Below are positions 1 through 12,411 of a stretch of 64,000 nt of DNA, in pieces (position 1 is the first letter of the stretch; each line of letters starts with the position of its first letter). The translations under genes and the position numbers were made by a program. Origin of the DNA: Isoetes taiwanensis (Eukaryota > Streptophyta > Lycopodiopsida > Isoetales > Isoetaceae); NCBI GenBank assembly GCA_021234155.1, contig JAJEKV010000422.1:60001-124000 (forward strand). The letters are read 5' to 3'. The notes under the pieces are model-generated. The model was not told the DNA's origin, did not search any database, and saw only the letters and a program-made list of their open reading frames with translations.

Positions 1-1152
1 TGGGGAAGAAAGCTTTTGAATAATGCCTGATATGGGTGCTCTTTATTTGCAGTAAAAACATGGGAGTCATGAAAGACAATAGATTCAGTAGGGTTATGAA
101 CCAGATCCAGGCCTTCAGATTCATTTCTAGGGTTTAACGTCCCAAGATCCACCGGAGCTGTCTCCATAGCGTGTGATCCCTCAGCTATGGTGGTTGAGGT
201 CGAAGAACCAGAAAACAGAGGATCAATAAATTGTTGGTCCAACATGGCCCTGCTATTCCTTAAAAAATCGGCAGCACTTACATTGTTTAGCAGAGGTTCT
301 TTAATGTGATTACCAAGCTTTTGAACAGCTTTCAATCTCTGGCCCTCTCCTTCTTCATTGTTCCTTTTTTCTTCGTTCAAAGTCTGCAAATCCCCTGTTT
401 TGGTTCTAAATCTATAAACCCTAAAAGCTGCGGCAGTTGCTGCCGAAAGAAAAAGCGCAACCCCAAAGAGCCCGACCAGAATTCCGTTTATTCCATAGGC
501 TGCTGCTTTCCCTGGCAGATTTGGAAACACAGAAAAGACGGACATATTCTGTACTATAGGTGTTATATTTGCAAATCTTTTTGCCACCGGAATTGGGACC
601 TGAACATCAGATTCTACATCTTTCGTAATCAAACCTTCGGTTTCTGAACGACATCGAGCTACTGTAACAGGATCTACCTCAACCAAGGGATCATTTATTT
701 CTCTGTTTACCCATTCTGCTGCCTCCATATCCGGGGTTTCCATTCTATCTTGTTGCTTCAAACTCTTGATCCTTGCTTTTATATAATTTCTTTCTGTAGG
801 CAGCATAGTAATGGTCATAACTCTACAACAAGGATCAGGGATTGGTAGCCTTACAAATTCACCGCTCGCTCTTAACTCCGACACAACAAGGGGATTATTT
901 CGATTTCTTGCCCTCTGATATGAGAAAAAGTGTCAGATCACAGACTTGTCAAGAAATAAGCGAATTGCGAAAGGAAAATGCAAAAAGATTTATGAAACCA
1001 AGATTTGAGAGAGAACGAAGGAAGACCATACGGGAAAGAAATTTTTTGAAGAAACATCTAACAGAAAGAAATTTAACAAGATGCGTGCTTAAGCTTTTTT
1101 GAAGGCTTACCTTTGCAAGGTATTGCATTCCGGCATCTAGGACGATCGGCAT
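1..1152 (-). CDS. Unidentified plant protein, first two exons (partial)
   Basis: Not recognised. Reading leftward, exon 1 runs 1152-1111 (MPIVLDAGMQYLAK) to a GT donor (gtaag, 1110-1106). Exon 2 starts at 914 after a pyrimidine-rich tract ending in cag and is open for about 304 codons to the window edge, so the C-terminus is outside. The two exons join in phase 0. Exon 2 holds a conserved-looking stretch (SGEFVRLPIPDPCCRVMTI), a charged segment, and about 160 codons in a single hydrophobic helix (GILVGLFGVALFLSAATAAA) followed by VYRFRTK. This suggests a single-pass membrane protein with basic residues after the helix. The start could be the Met at 1194, in the same frame (MFPWFSSTCLRAPAM). 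The length of open frame plus good splice sites support a real gene; function is unknown. Confidence 0.6.
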
Positions 1153-1194
1153 AGCTGGAGCTCGGAGACAGGTGCTCGAAAACCAAGGGAACAC

Positions 1195-2420
1195 CCATGC
1201 TTTGGTCGTGTATGACCGGCTAGAGCCGGTAATACTTCACGATGTGCGGGCAATCGTGGGAGTGAATCTGCACCGTTCAAGCCAGATAAGCATACACTAT
1301 CTAATTATCTGTGCCACGTCAGCCACGTAAGCACAAAAATAGATCCTACGACTTCTTAAATAGACCTACAACTTATCGACAATTTGGTTGCTGACAAAAT
1401 TTAGATCCACAATATCTACATTTTGAGGTGGTCAACTAAAAGGCCTCCTTGCACGGTATCGTTCCATGTCCTTGTCTATTGTCTTTATCCTCTAGACACA
1501 ATGGATACCATTAAGTCATTTGACTGAACTCCTCAACACTTATTACTGGGTGATTGGAAGGATGAGGGCCATCGATGACTTATTACTATGTAACTAGAAG
1601 GATGTGTGCGATCGATGCATTGTAAAGGATTGAGGGTGCACCGCCACATGAGCCTAGACTCGTGAGTTGCCGTTGACTCTCAGAACATCGTCAAGGCCGC
1701 TTGTTGTCAAAAGTATTGCCTCAGCCTCTATAGATGCAAGGAAAAGTCCCTCCAATCACCAAGCATAATCATTTGCGTCGTAGTGATGATCTTCTCATAA
1801 AGGCATGCCCATTCCTTCTGGGGAGATGGTGATTCAATTATTCCCTAGAGAAACTAGCAACAGAAAAGTTAAACAATGGTCCTCCATGAGTTCTAAAACA
1901 AGATTTTGCTTCTGAGTGAAACCTAAAATCTGCACAATATTGGAATTCATAATATGAACTATAAATACACATAATTCACCCTTGATGTATTCAGGAACTG
2001 CAAACGCTTTGAGGGCTACCGATAGAGTACCCCATTGTGCACTAGAGACTGTTCCAAAGGAAGAAGCAACAACTTGCAGCGGCCTTCTGCCGGAGATTAT
2101 AACAAGCACTCCGGTCATGATTTTTTCTTTCATAAACAGCTCAATTATGCCATGATTTTGAAGAATGATGATGTTGCTACTTTATTTTAAAATTATTGGC
2201 ATAAAATATTGAACCCAGCTATGATTTTGAGGAATTGATTGATCTTGTTGCAGATTTAATGCGACCCAGATGTTACAGAAGCTAAGGAACAAAAGAATTT
2301 CTTCCCTGGAGATTCCATAGGCAGAATTCAATGAGAATCTCTTGTTTGCATGCTTTACCAGGGCGTTAGAGATAAGAGCAAGGTGATGATTCCATCTACG
2401 CCCGATCTGGGTTGGACCTT
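1195..2420. other. Stretch without a supported gene
   Basis: AT-rich non-coding-looking sequence upstream of the left-edge gene; it may include its promoter and 5' UTR. A 99-codon minus-strand frame at 2133-1834 has no recognisable motif and no splice context, so it is not called. Confidence 0.4.
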
Positions 2421-2424
2421 GTTG

Positions 2425-2695
2425 AAACCTAGGTAGGTTTTTGATGGAAACCTATACTTGGTTCCATAAGACTACTGTAGGTTTCCCATAAAACTATTCT
2501 AGGTTTTCAACAAACTACTCTAGGTTTCCGAGAAACTAGTCTAGGTTTCAATTGGCAGGAAACCTATCTAGGTTTCCCATATAATTCTTTATAGGTTTCC
2601 TTCAAGTGTAACGAGTCTAGGTTTCCATCGAATAAAACCTATATAGGTTTCACTTTGAAAAAACCCACCTAGGTTTCCTTTGGTAGTGCAATAAA
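2425..2695. repeat. Degenerate AGGTTTCC minisatellite
   Basis: About ten copies of a core close to tctaggtttcc recur every 20-35 bp, some in reverse orientation (ggaaacctat). The array lies just left of the N-terminal remnant of transposase A, so it could be the subterminal repeat of element A; this is inference. Confidence 0.55.
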
Positions 2696-2974
2696 CCCAT
2701 TCGGCCGCCTAATCTTTCAAGTACGGGTTGTGCAATAAAGACAATTTTGCCACTGAATTTTTCACGTACCTCGAGGCCACTCCAAATCTTTCACACTCCA
2801 TCACACTCTTTGAGATTGCATACGTGTTTTGCACCACCATAAAAAACAGAGCAACCTTTGAAATTATTTTTGATTGTGGAGGTGTGATTCTTGAGGACTC
2901 TTCATCTCAGCTGATTTCTTACAACTAATGCCTCCTTCGTCTTCAAATTCTCCAGAAAAGCTTCATGTTCCAGC

Positions 2975-3433
2975 ATGTATCAGAACCTTGAAGGCTATAG
3001 TGCTAGGTCAAGCTCTAATGATTCTTCTGTATACGACTCAGATGAAACGGTGAGTGACTTTGCTTTTGTGGTGATTGCTCCAGATGCAGAGTTTGAAGAT
3101 CCACAAGATGAAGGTTGTGATGACGATGTAAATGTTGATAGAATCAAGGACCTGTTTCCTCCTCTGCCTCTTATCACTTCTGTCGAAGGCTATGTCTTTA
3201 TAGAGCCTGCATACAATTTGATGATTCACTGTGCTTGCTGCAGATCCAAATTTCCCTCCTGAATATGCTTCACCCTCACTAAGGTCTCGAGAGACACAAG
3301 TGATAACAAGGTGGGTGTCCTTCCAGCAAAAACTGCAAATGAATACACAGGCTGGTTTTCTCACACGTATGACCTTTGGAAAATGGCTGTATGTTCCACG
3401 ATTAATATTTGGGAAGATATCATTGTTACGGCC
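2975..3433 (+). pseudogene. Element A transposase remnant, N-terminal part
   Basis: The decayed frames align with the N-terminal region of the element B transposase at 8459-9316. After an acidic Ser/Asp-rich start, a frame containing EGYVFIEPAYNLMIHCACC matches the B stretch GYAFNQSAYGLMRLCLMQ. A second frame with DPNFPPEYASP matches DPHLPPMPQRSG. A third ends in INIWEDIIVTA, matching VELWSQLVALA. Frameshifts and stops separate the pieces. The gene is cut at 3433 by the LTR element and resumes at 6028. Family by similarity to B: Mutator-like (MULE). Confidence 0.6.
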
Positions 3434-4069
3434 TGTTGCGAATGCTCTATTCTTCCTGCAAATTCATCAACTTATTAGAAAGCAAAATACCACAGGGTAC
3501 TCGTTTTACCACCCAACCGGACCAACTAGAAGAGATATCACCAAGTCAAGCTACTCCGCAAGACTGTATAAGAACAAACTCTTTCTAGCCACTAACCACT
3601 GGTGTTACATGAACTCCTTCTAATGATATGATCAAGCAAGGAACAAGAGAAGATACTAGAAGGTAAGGCTGGGCACAGGAAGAAGCAGATCTAGTTGTGC
3701 AGTCAACTTAGACCCCTATGCGCCTTTCTGGGTATAACTTTCAAACCATAAGGAATCTATGGAAAACCAAGCCCAATCTGAAAACTAGACTTCAAGGGCT
3801 TTCGAACAAGGCAAGGGTCGCCAATTTCTGAGTTGTAGTCGCGGAGATATCACGTCTCAAAGTTGTCCTTCTATTTATAGGTAACAACACCTTTTTTTGC
3901 CTTTTTGCTTCTAAATAAAGGTCAAGGTTTATTTTTAGCTCTCTCTTTGATAATAGCAAGGCTTAGACATACTGGATGACTTTCTTACTTGATCATATCA
4001 ATAAATATTGTTCCATGCAAGGCCACTCCCCCGAGCACCATTATTAGTTATTAACCTTAAACCATATCA
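3434..4069 (-). repeat. 3' LTR of element C
   Basis: Starts and ends with TG/CA on the minus strand. Differs from the partner LTR by few substitutions and an 11-bp indel near 3674 (by eye about 97-98 percent identical). Confidence 0.88.
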
Positions 4070-4086
4070 ATTCCTCCCCTTCTCGG
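4070..4086 (-). other. Polypurine tract of element C
   Basis: The minus strand reads gagaaggggaggaat immediately before the 3' LTR, the position expected for the plus-strand priming site. Confidence 0.75.
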
Positions 4087-4159
4087 GATTGATCGTCCTC
4101 GATCAAGAAATTATATGGCAAATTTGACACAACCAAGTCCATGGCTACAACCTGCATAA

Positions 4160-4340
4160 TAAAAAGTTGTCAAGTCCAGCCCTTTAGGCTAAAAATTTCC
4201 AAGTCCAGCCCTTTAGGCTAAAAATTTTCGTAACCAAGTCCATGGTTACAACCCTGATTGAATCCACAATAAAAAATATTCAATAACATAACCAAGTCAA
4301 TGGTTACGACCCTAGTTGAATCCACAACTAGAAAATAATG
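4160..4340. repeat. Short direct repeats inside element C
   Basis: Duplicated units with cores aagtccagccctttaggc and ccaagtccatggttac occur in the non-coding interior. Confidence 0.6.
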
Positions 4341-5364
4341 AAGTCCAACTATTATGCTACAGATATATTAGTTGTCTCAAGATTTACTATACACTACACA
4401 AAGAAAAGAACACCTTATACTTCCTTCTTAGAATTCCCCTAAGGCAAATGTAACTCAAATATACGTTTACCCGATAGCCGCCTAAAACTTAGGTTGCTAA
4501 TGTGCCAAATAAGAAGGTAAGAATATCTCCCAAATAATTCCCTGCATGACAATTTCTATGTCCTGCGTAAAACTCAATCATGACATTAGAACATGCAAAC
4601 CCAACCAAATAATATGGTTCTTTACTAACATAGTCTTTCCCATCTTGGAACCAACCTTGTCCTCCTAGGAATGTTCTTTTTCTGATCCTCCAAGACAGGA
4701 TCCGCGCTTGGACAGAAAAATCTCCATACTGATCCATCAAGTAGGCGTCCCTCACTTGAACAGTCATGGCATTCCCAGCCCTTTCCAGTTCTTCAAGTTA
4801 AACATCATCATTCAACTTGAACAAGAAAGATATTTTCCCCTTCCATTAGGAAGTAATACTACCAATTGTTAGTCCTTCCCTTCTCAGGAATAAACTTAGT
4901 TCCTCGAGAAGGCCTCCAAAAACCACAAATTGAACATCAACTTAATTTGTCTCAACAAAATGTTTACTAACCTCCAACAGAAGCACCAACTTCTGATCAA
5001 TCTCCATTCTAGTTTGCAATCTCCAGCACCAACCAGAAGACCTGTGAACATCAGGAATAACAAACATTCTATTCACATGGACATGAGCACCAACTCATTC
5101 CAATCTCTTGGACATGGCATCCACTCATTCCAATCGCTTGGTCAAGAGCACCAACTCTTTCCAACCTTGAGGCACCAACCTCAGCCATAAGGATGCAATA
5201 AGAAATATCTAACGATTCTAATCACAATCCCTAAACATCAATTTCATACCAGACAAGAGGTAACCTATTTGCAATTTGCCCCTCTTGGACCTCTTGTGCT
5301 GCTTAGCCACTTAAATTTCCAACGCCTTCCATCACCCACAGCTCTGCTAGTAAAGACCGGAACT

Positions 5365-5380
5365 GGGCTCTGATACCAAT
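5365..5380 (-). other. Primer-binding site of element C
   Basis: The minus strand reads TTGGTATCAGAGCCC two bases after the 5' LTR end, matching the 3' end complement of plant initiator tRNA-Met. Confidence 0.85.
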
Positions 5381-6027
5381 TGTTACGAATGCTCTATTCT
5401 TCCTGCAAATTCATCAACTTATTAGAAAGCAAAATACCACAGGGTACTCGTTTTACCACCCAACCGGACCAACTAGAAGAGATATCACCAAGTCAAGCTA
5501 CTCCGCAAGACTGTATAAGAACAAACTCTTTCTAGCCACCAACCACTGGTGTTACATGAACTCCTTCTAATGATATGATCAAGCAAGGAACAAGAGAAGA
5601 TACTAGAAGGTAAGGCTGGGCACATCATCAACATAGGAAGAAGTAGATCTAGTTGTGCAGTCAACTTAGACCCCTATGCGCCTTTCTGGGCATAACTTTC
5701 AAACCGTAAGGAATCTATGGAAAACCAAGCCCAATCTGAAAACTAGACTTCAAGGGCTTTTTAACAAGGTAAGGGTCGCCGATTTCTGAGTTGTAGTCGC
5801 GGAGATATCACGTCTCAAAGTTGTCCTTCTATTTATAGGTAACAACACCTTTTTTTGCCTTTTTGCTTCTAAATAAATGTCAAGGTTTATTTTTAGCTCT
5901 CTCTTTGATAATAGCAAGGCTTAGACATACTGGATGACTTTCTTACTTGATCATATCAATAAATATTGTTCCATGCAAGGCCACTCCCCCGAGCACCATT
6001 ATTAGTTATTAACCTTAAACCATATCA
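5381..6027 (-). repeat. 5' LTR of element C
   Basis: Partner of 3434-4069, bordered by the primer-binding site on its left and by the CGGCC duplication on its right. Confidence 0.88.
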
Positions 6028-6932
6028 CGGCCCATGGTCACTAGGTCTGGGGCATCTAATATCATCTACATTGGATAATATTAAGAATACATGGCAAGTT
6101 GGTGCCAAGTTCCATGGCATCCCTGAGCTTTATATCAGGCAATGCAAATGCAACACCAAACATGTGATGTCCATTAGGAGTGCAGATTTATTTAATTACG
6201 AGGACGACGTGCCCATTGCCTCCTTTGATGCTCGCTTGGAGGAATTGCAAGTAGCGCATAGAGCTAGGTTGTTTCGTCGCCATTGTAGAGTGTGGATAAA
6301 TGATATGCAACGTGTTGACTACATATGTCATAGAGGAGGCAAAGTTCAAAGGTCTGGATTGCAAGGAGAGAGGCAAACTAGACGAAGTTTCAAGGCACAA
6401 TGTGGACGAAGTTTCAAGGCACAATGTTAATCTTGCTCAGGATAGCTCTAGCATTGCCAAGATACTTATCACTGGTCATGATGGCCACAATCCATGTTCC
6501 GAGCATGATCAATGGTGTCTTCCCTTACATCCATCTATGTTGGAAGAGGCTACTAGTATGCTATTAGGGACTAGGGATTTTTAGGCTATTTGGGGTAACA
6601 TGATCAAGAGGGGAAAGGAGATGATCAAGAGGGGAAAGGAGATACGTAACAATGCCATTAAACCAACAGATAAACAGATAAAGTCATGTCCCATTTCAAG
6701 ATGGCTCATGAGGACATCTGGCACTTGGATATCAATTGCGGCTAAGTGGTACGATCATTCACTCTTTCTTTGCCAAGTTTTTGTTTCACATAGATCATAG
6801 AATGGTGTGTTTTGTTCCCTACAAGCTTGAGTGATCTCAAGGTTACGGTTTTATATATATTGTAGTGGCATCATTTAGTCTTGATTGGGATGAAGTAGAG
6901 GGTGGAATGCTTAGTAGGGTAGGGTCACAAAG
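6028..6932 (+). pseudogene. Element A transposase remnant, middle part
   Basis: Continues the gene interrupted by element C. The frame around 6060-6350 (KFHGIPELYIRQC, RLEELQVAHRARLFRRH, ICHRGG) aligns with element B residues THGIPQEYIMQC, VVELQMAYRIRLVHSH and ACHRWR. Further matches are SHFKMAHEDIWHLDI against YRFTMAQEDVWQLTY and FSLDWDEVEGG against LGTDWESLENG. Stops and frameshifts, plus a small tandem duplication at 6601-6640, show it is dead. It breaks at GGTAATTTACC (6933-6943), where element B is inserted, and resumes at 13415. Confidence 0.7.
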
Positions 6933-6955
6933 GGTAATTTACCGCCCACTTTATT

Positions 6956-7450
6956 GGCTCCCTAAATTGACTAGAGGTGCCAAGAGGATTCGCTTGAGCG
7001 AATCCTCTAGATTTGCTTAAGCGAATCAGGAGGATTCACTCAAGTGAATCCTCCTGATGATGTGGCATCCACGTCTGCTCTAGAGAGGATTCGCTTAAGC
7101 GAATCCTCTACCCTAGTTAACCAAAATCATGTGAAAAATATCCAGCATTTAATGCATTGATTTCGCAGGCTTGGGAGGATTCACTTAAGTGAATCCTCTT
7201 GTGAGGATTTGCTTGAGTGAATCCTCTTGTGAGGATTTGCTTGAGTGAATCCTCTTGTCAGGATTCGCTTGAGTGAATCCTCACAAGCATTTATTTGTCC
7301 TTGCTTCGCATGCTTGGGAACATGCTTGTGAGAATTCGCTTGAGTGAATCTTCACAAGCATTTATTTGTCCTTGCTTCGCATGCTTGGGAGCATGCTTGG
7401 GGGGATTCACTTAAGGGGATTTGCTTGTGTGAATCCCCCAAGCACGAAGC
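6956..7450. repeat. Left terminal inverted repeat of element B
   Basis: Matches the reverse complement of about 12925-13408. It is built largely from 22-26 bp palindromes of the type gaggattcgcttaagcgaat plus complementary half, in variants with cttgag or cttaag centres. Palindromes continue in weaker form to about 7700. Confidence 0.85.
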
Positions 7451-7887
7451 ACAATGCAACATGCTTGCAAGTTGCTTGGTGCGAATCGTGCACCTTATTT
7501 TGCACAATGGAGGATTCACACAATCGTGCACCTTATTCACAATGTATCTCTGCCCAGGAACCACCTTTATTAACTATTGAAGATTGACGTGTTCGCTTGC
7601 TTCAGGGGGGTTAATCCCCCCTCATAAAAATGCACTTGAAGGCCACTCCAACGGGGGATTCACTTGAGTGAATCCCCCGTGAATCCCCCGCTCATCAAGA
7701 CGCATCTTCTTCCCCTTGCATAGTCTCTGTCAGCTTCTGGCAATAGTAGAACGATTCGCTTAAGTGAACCGTTCTACTAGGAGGGCAAGGCCAAAGATGT
7801 TATATATAGAAGACCTTCGGCCTGTACACATTCATATTCATTGCAGGATCTCGGCTTTCAGGAAGTGTCTTTCAAGAATACAAAGGT

Positions 7888-8040
<153 letters not shown>

Positions 8041-8458
8041 GATCTCCTTTCTCTGGTAAGATGCATGTGCCCCCTTGCTTTTCGCTATTGTGGGGGTTTT
8101 TTGTAAATATCTCCCTTTCTTGAGTTGGGGCTCCTCTTCATGAATGTGGGTCACTCTTTTTCCATAATATTCGGGAATGTGCTATATTAATCGCCATGCT
8201 TTCTGCCTCTTTGCTAAGTTAATCATTCTTCCTCTCTTTAGTTCTCGTGTCGAAGAGCATCATAGCATCGTGTTCCATTACGTCAATGTATTTGGTGTAC
8301 CCGTTGTCTTGTAGGTTCACTCAAACAAACAAGTGTCCGAACACTAGTGCGCCAGCCAATGTTAAAGTACCAGGTTCATGCTTCTTCCATTTATTTTACT
8401 CATGAACTCGCCCATTGTGCATTAGTTTTTATTTGCCTTCCAAATAGAGTGCAAGACC

Positions 8459-10339
8459 ATGGCAGAGGCAGACACCGATGATTCAATTAGTAAGATTTCA
8501 GATGAAAATGACAGCGAGTATGACATTCATGATGCTGTGGGCTGCAGCACATCGGAGAAGGAAACAGGGGAAAATATTACCAATGTTGGCAGTCCAAGTG
8601 CCCGTGTTACCTCGAGTATGATTCCCAACCAAGATCCCCAGCAACTTGCACAGGAATTGGCCGCTCTTTACCCCGACCCAGTGCAATGGCTTCGTGCCAA
8701 GTCTGGAAATGGTTATGCATTCAACCAATCTGCATATGGGTTGATGAGATTGTGCTTAATGCAACACTATGTTCCCATGCCATCAGAAGTAAGTGCTGCT
8801 GATCCCCACTTACCTCCGATGCCGCAAAGAAGCGGCCGGGCCCATGTCGAGAGCCATATCTGCCTAATGCACCGGTGGGCTGCATACTGTGATGAACTTG
8901 CATGCGATGCAGACTCTGGCGGTTGGTTGTATAGACGCATAACTGGCCCTCACAAGTTAGTGCCTTATGTGGAGCTATGGAGCCAGCTAGTTGCCCTAGC
9001 ACACCTAGATGGAACCACCCATCGGCGGATTACTGATACCTCCCAAAATATTTCAGAGGAATGGGAAATTGGTGTGCACACCCATGGCATTCCACAAGAG
9101 TACATAATGCAGTGCATGGAAGTGTGCACATGCAAAAGGGGCCAAATCATGAAAGATGTTTACAATTACTATGAGGAGAGCACCATGGAGGGCCTTGAGC
9201 AAAGGGTGGTTGAGCTTCAAATGGCTTATCGTATTCGATTAGTCCATTCCCACCAACGTGTGAGGGGTGTAACAGGTGAGATCGTGGATGATTTCGCCTG
9301 CCACAGATGGAGGTAACCACGTAGAAGAGGGACTCGTGGGAATAGGCAGATCAGAAGGTCGCACCGTAGAGGATGCTTGTTTCGGTTGCGGACTGTGAAA
9401 CCACATGAAAACAGTGCATCATCTGCTGCTGCATGAATATACATATGCACGGAACATACAGGACATGACCCTTTCACAAATGCAGAGGACTGGTCAATGC
9501 CCATGCATCCTGAACTAATAGGGGCTGCTGCACAAGAGCTTCAGAGTATCGGGATGATTCGTGCAGTGTGGGACTTTGCAAGAGCACGAGGACCAGAAAT
9601 ACGTATGACAGCAAGTCCAATTGAGCACATCATTTACCGCTTCACGATGGCACAAGAGGATGTTTGGCAACTAACGTATCGGCAGAGGATTCTCGGTAAG
9701 TGCCTTTGAAAATTATTCTTCCATGGAGCAACTATTGTTTTAGCTTTCTCATAATTCATAGTCAATATTACGATAATTAACTATCGATATTATTTTCTTC
9801 GGTTCAATATGGTAACTTTTTTTTTTTCCAAATAATATCAAATAATTTCCTTTTCAAAAATATTTCAATCCAACTTTATCACGTAGTACCTCATAGGAGG
9901 TAGTCTGGGAACGGATTGGGAGAGTCTTGAGAATGGCATAGACGATTGGAAAGCATCTGGAAAGGTAATTTTCCACCAGCCATGGAATCCTAATGCCCTG
10001 GACCCGATGATGCGTCCATGGATCTTAGTCATCCAAGACGATAAGATGTTGGAGGCTGCTATAAGGTGGAGCGGTGGTAGTGGTTGGGCCATGGATACTA
10101 CGTTTGGCACAAACTTATGGAAGTTTCCATTGTACGGAGCCATTGTACCCATCACTGGGGGAGTGGGATTCCCAGTGTTCTACATGCTCTGCAGCGTAGA
10201 GGCCGACGAGGGGCACCAGCGTCATGCCTTGAAGATAGCGCTCCGACTTGTCTTTGAACGCATGGGTACAATTAGGCCGAGGTCAATCACGATCGACGAG
10301 CTCATGGACGTGGATATTCAACCTGAACATGATCGTTAA
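8459..10339 (+). CDS. Element B transposase, MULE type
   Basis: Acts in cut-and-paste transposition of element B. Three exon-like blocks are visible. The first is 8459-9316, with an acidic Ser/Asp-rich start and then conserved segments shared with element A. The second is about 9470-9693, with MHPELIGAAAQELQS and FTMAQEDVWQL, ending at a gtaagt donor. The third is 9894-10339 after a tag acceptor. The third block carries the MULE-domain signature: AMDTTFGTN (first catalytic Asp), FPLYGAIVP, GFPVFYMLC and SITIDE (second Asp). The expected downstream catalytic Glu and SWIM finger are not seen: the frame stops at 10337-10339, after which open frame continues (ELKHRIAYLLRDDG). The gene is therefore probably truncated by a nonsense change, or an exon is missed. 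The donor of the first intron is uncertain (gag/gtaacc at about 9315). Confidence 0.7.
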
Positions 10340-10369
10340 ACATTTGAACTCAAACACAGAATTGCATAT

Positions 10370-12208
10370 TTACTTCGTGATGATGGGCCAAAGGATCAGG
10401 CGGACTCGGCCCCAGTCAGGATGTTCTAAAGGGAGCAGCAGCGCCACGCAATCCTCAGCCAATACGTTGTATAGCTCGGTTTGAGCGTAGTCGTGATAGA
10501 CTCGGGGGTCTATCACCAACAACTCTCGGCGATTTGCTTCTCCCAACATGTGCTGTAGAGCACTAGAAAAACACACGAGTAACGTTAGTTGACAATGACG
10601 ATGCATCTCAAAAAATTAATGCATGAAATACCTCATAATCAGCCGAAGGTGGCCCTCCTGCCACTCCCCATCTGGACCGCATGCCTCGATAAGGTTTGGG
10701 TGCAGCGGGACACCACATGCCGGCCCTACGACCTCTTGCCGTATCCAAGTGATCACCCTTTCCTCCTGAGTGGCTGTGGCACGATGCGCAACCATGTTTA
10801 GGTGGTCGATGATCTGTCGGCCATAAAAATGTGTGAATATCCTAACCTCTTCCCAGAAGAGGACTGGAAGCTGCAACCTTGATGGAACGTCCAAGTGCAG
10901 GGGGAACTGTGCTGACCGACGGTGGGGCTGTGACCATCCTCGAATCGGCACACACACCAAGTAGCTCCAAATGGTGTGTCTGTCAAACTCGCCAAAGTGG
11001 TATAAGAAGGAACCACGTGCAGGATCTCTCATCCATGCCGCAACGCCTTGGGCACTACAATCAGGCGAAAATGACGAGGTCAAGGTATGTGCCATGCCAG
11101 TGCCAGCCATCGCAGTGCTCACAATGTCATCAAAAACCTGACGCCCCCTGTGAGGGTCAGCCCTATCTCCGCGGAGACGACGTATAGAAGGAGGGGTGGC
11201 CAAATAGGTCTGGTGGAGTCGGATCCACCCCCGGGAGACCAGATGCGATGGGGGGAGGAGACTCTGGATCTATCGGAGTTGCACCACTCATCTGAGGCCT
11301 AGATTCAGATATTACTCTCTCATCGGATTGTAACCTATATAGTGTCCTACTGTTCGCACCAAATTCGGCCATGTGGGCATGCAGTCTATCCTGCTCCGCT
11401 GCAAAAGAGGGATCAGATGGAGTGGGGATCCTAGTAGTCCTTGAAGCTGAACGTGAAGATGGGTCTGGATTCTCCTCCCGGTGAGAACCCATACGGATGA
11501 GCTCAGCTAGTAGCTCCTGCTCTGTTGGCATATGGCCCCCCAATCTCTGCGCAATGGCCCAATCATTGAGAAGCTGATGTGCTTCCCAATCATCGGGCCC
11601 AGCCATATCTGTGGTACCTAACCGCACTCTGATGCGTCCTTCATGAAATGGCTGCAGCCTTTGGCACTCCAGCCTTTGCTGGGTGCTGACATCGTGCAAC
11701 CAAGCATCTGGCCCTTCTGGAAAGGCTTCCAATGCCGCCTCGTGTCAGGATATGTTGCAAATGCATTATAGTAGCGCCTTGCCTCGCAGCATCTCTGTGT
11801 CTGGCTGAGGCCGCCAACATGCGGGCGGCCATCTGTGGATCTTGTCGTCGTCGTGCTGCCCTCTCGCGCTCAGCTGCAATTCTGGCTGTACTTCTCAGTG
11901 CCTGGGCTCGAGGACCGGAGTGCCTGTCAACGGGCCACCAGTGATCTTGATGGTGGCTCTGGTGGTCTCCCCAGGCCCCATCCCGTGTGAGACCAGGGAT
12001 CTCGATGGTGGCTCTGGTGGTATCCCCGATGCACTATGTCAACAAAGTGGGTGCACCCCTCCGCAGTGCAGATCCATCTCTGTGCAACCGAAGGGGCATG
12101 ACCGGTTTCCACTTGAATCACCATTCTGATGAGGCACCAAATGCCGTGGTACTCCTTACAATAAAACAATTTGGATAAATTAGCGCAAAACAACATATTG
12201 TCGTGCAA
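10370..12208 (-). CDS. Element B second gene (C2H2-finger protein), convergent
   Basis: Read right to left. The N-terminal block (12110-12010) contains WICTAEGCTHF followed by spaced His, a C-x4-C...H-x-H arrangement like a C2H2 finger. Element A has the matching WFCVHEGCTHI in its own minus-strand gene. Further open blocks lie at 11832-11641, 11732-11163 (acidic, Pro/Ser-rich) and 11203-10616. The last ends at a gag/gtattt donor and joins, through a tttttctag acceptor near 10571, to a block with RRELLVIDPRVYHDYA and DCVALLLPLEHPDWG. Exon boundaries on the right are not resolved. Presence in both family members argues for a real element-encoded accessory protein. Function unknown; a cysteine-protease-like reading of the last block is too weak to assert. 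Confidence 0.5.
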
Positions 12209-12411
12209 AAGATAAGTGGTTTTGGGCGTACCATTCTACGATGCTTCCAATGCGAGCTGGATGATGGGCCGCACTTTCTAAGTTAAAAGGCAACGGTCGC
12301 TCATCCATGTGTTACAACCGGCATTGGCTCTGAAGAAGACATTCGCAACAAACTGCAACCACAAACAGGAAAAAAATTCTAAAAAAAAATTCTATTGAAC
12401 CCACTAAAGTA

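Larger units (their letters stand above)
3434..6027 (-). mobile_element. Short non-autonomous LTR retrotransposon (element C)
   Basis: Two direct repeats, 3434-4069 and 5381-6027, are nearly identical and begin TG / end CA when read on the minus strand (TGATATGG...). A site complementary to initiator tRNA-Met adjoins the right copy, and a purine tract adjoins the left copy, so the element reads right to left. The 5-bp sequence CGGCC is duplicated on both sides (3429-3433 and 6028-6032). The 1.3-kb interior has no gag or pol, so mobilisation would have to come from another element. It is inserted within the transposase gene of element A, whose reading resumes at the right border. Confidence 0.9.

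Noticed and set aside
6956-7700. CRISPR-like array (regular palindromic repeats)
   Set aside because: Spacing is irregular, the repeats are inverted at the other end of the element, and the genome is eukaryotic.
10370-10606. Ulp1-like cysteine protease in the second gene of element B
   Set aside because: LLLPLEHPDWG is suggestive of the His region, but no catalytic Cys or full domain could be seen.
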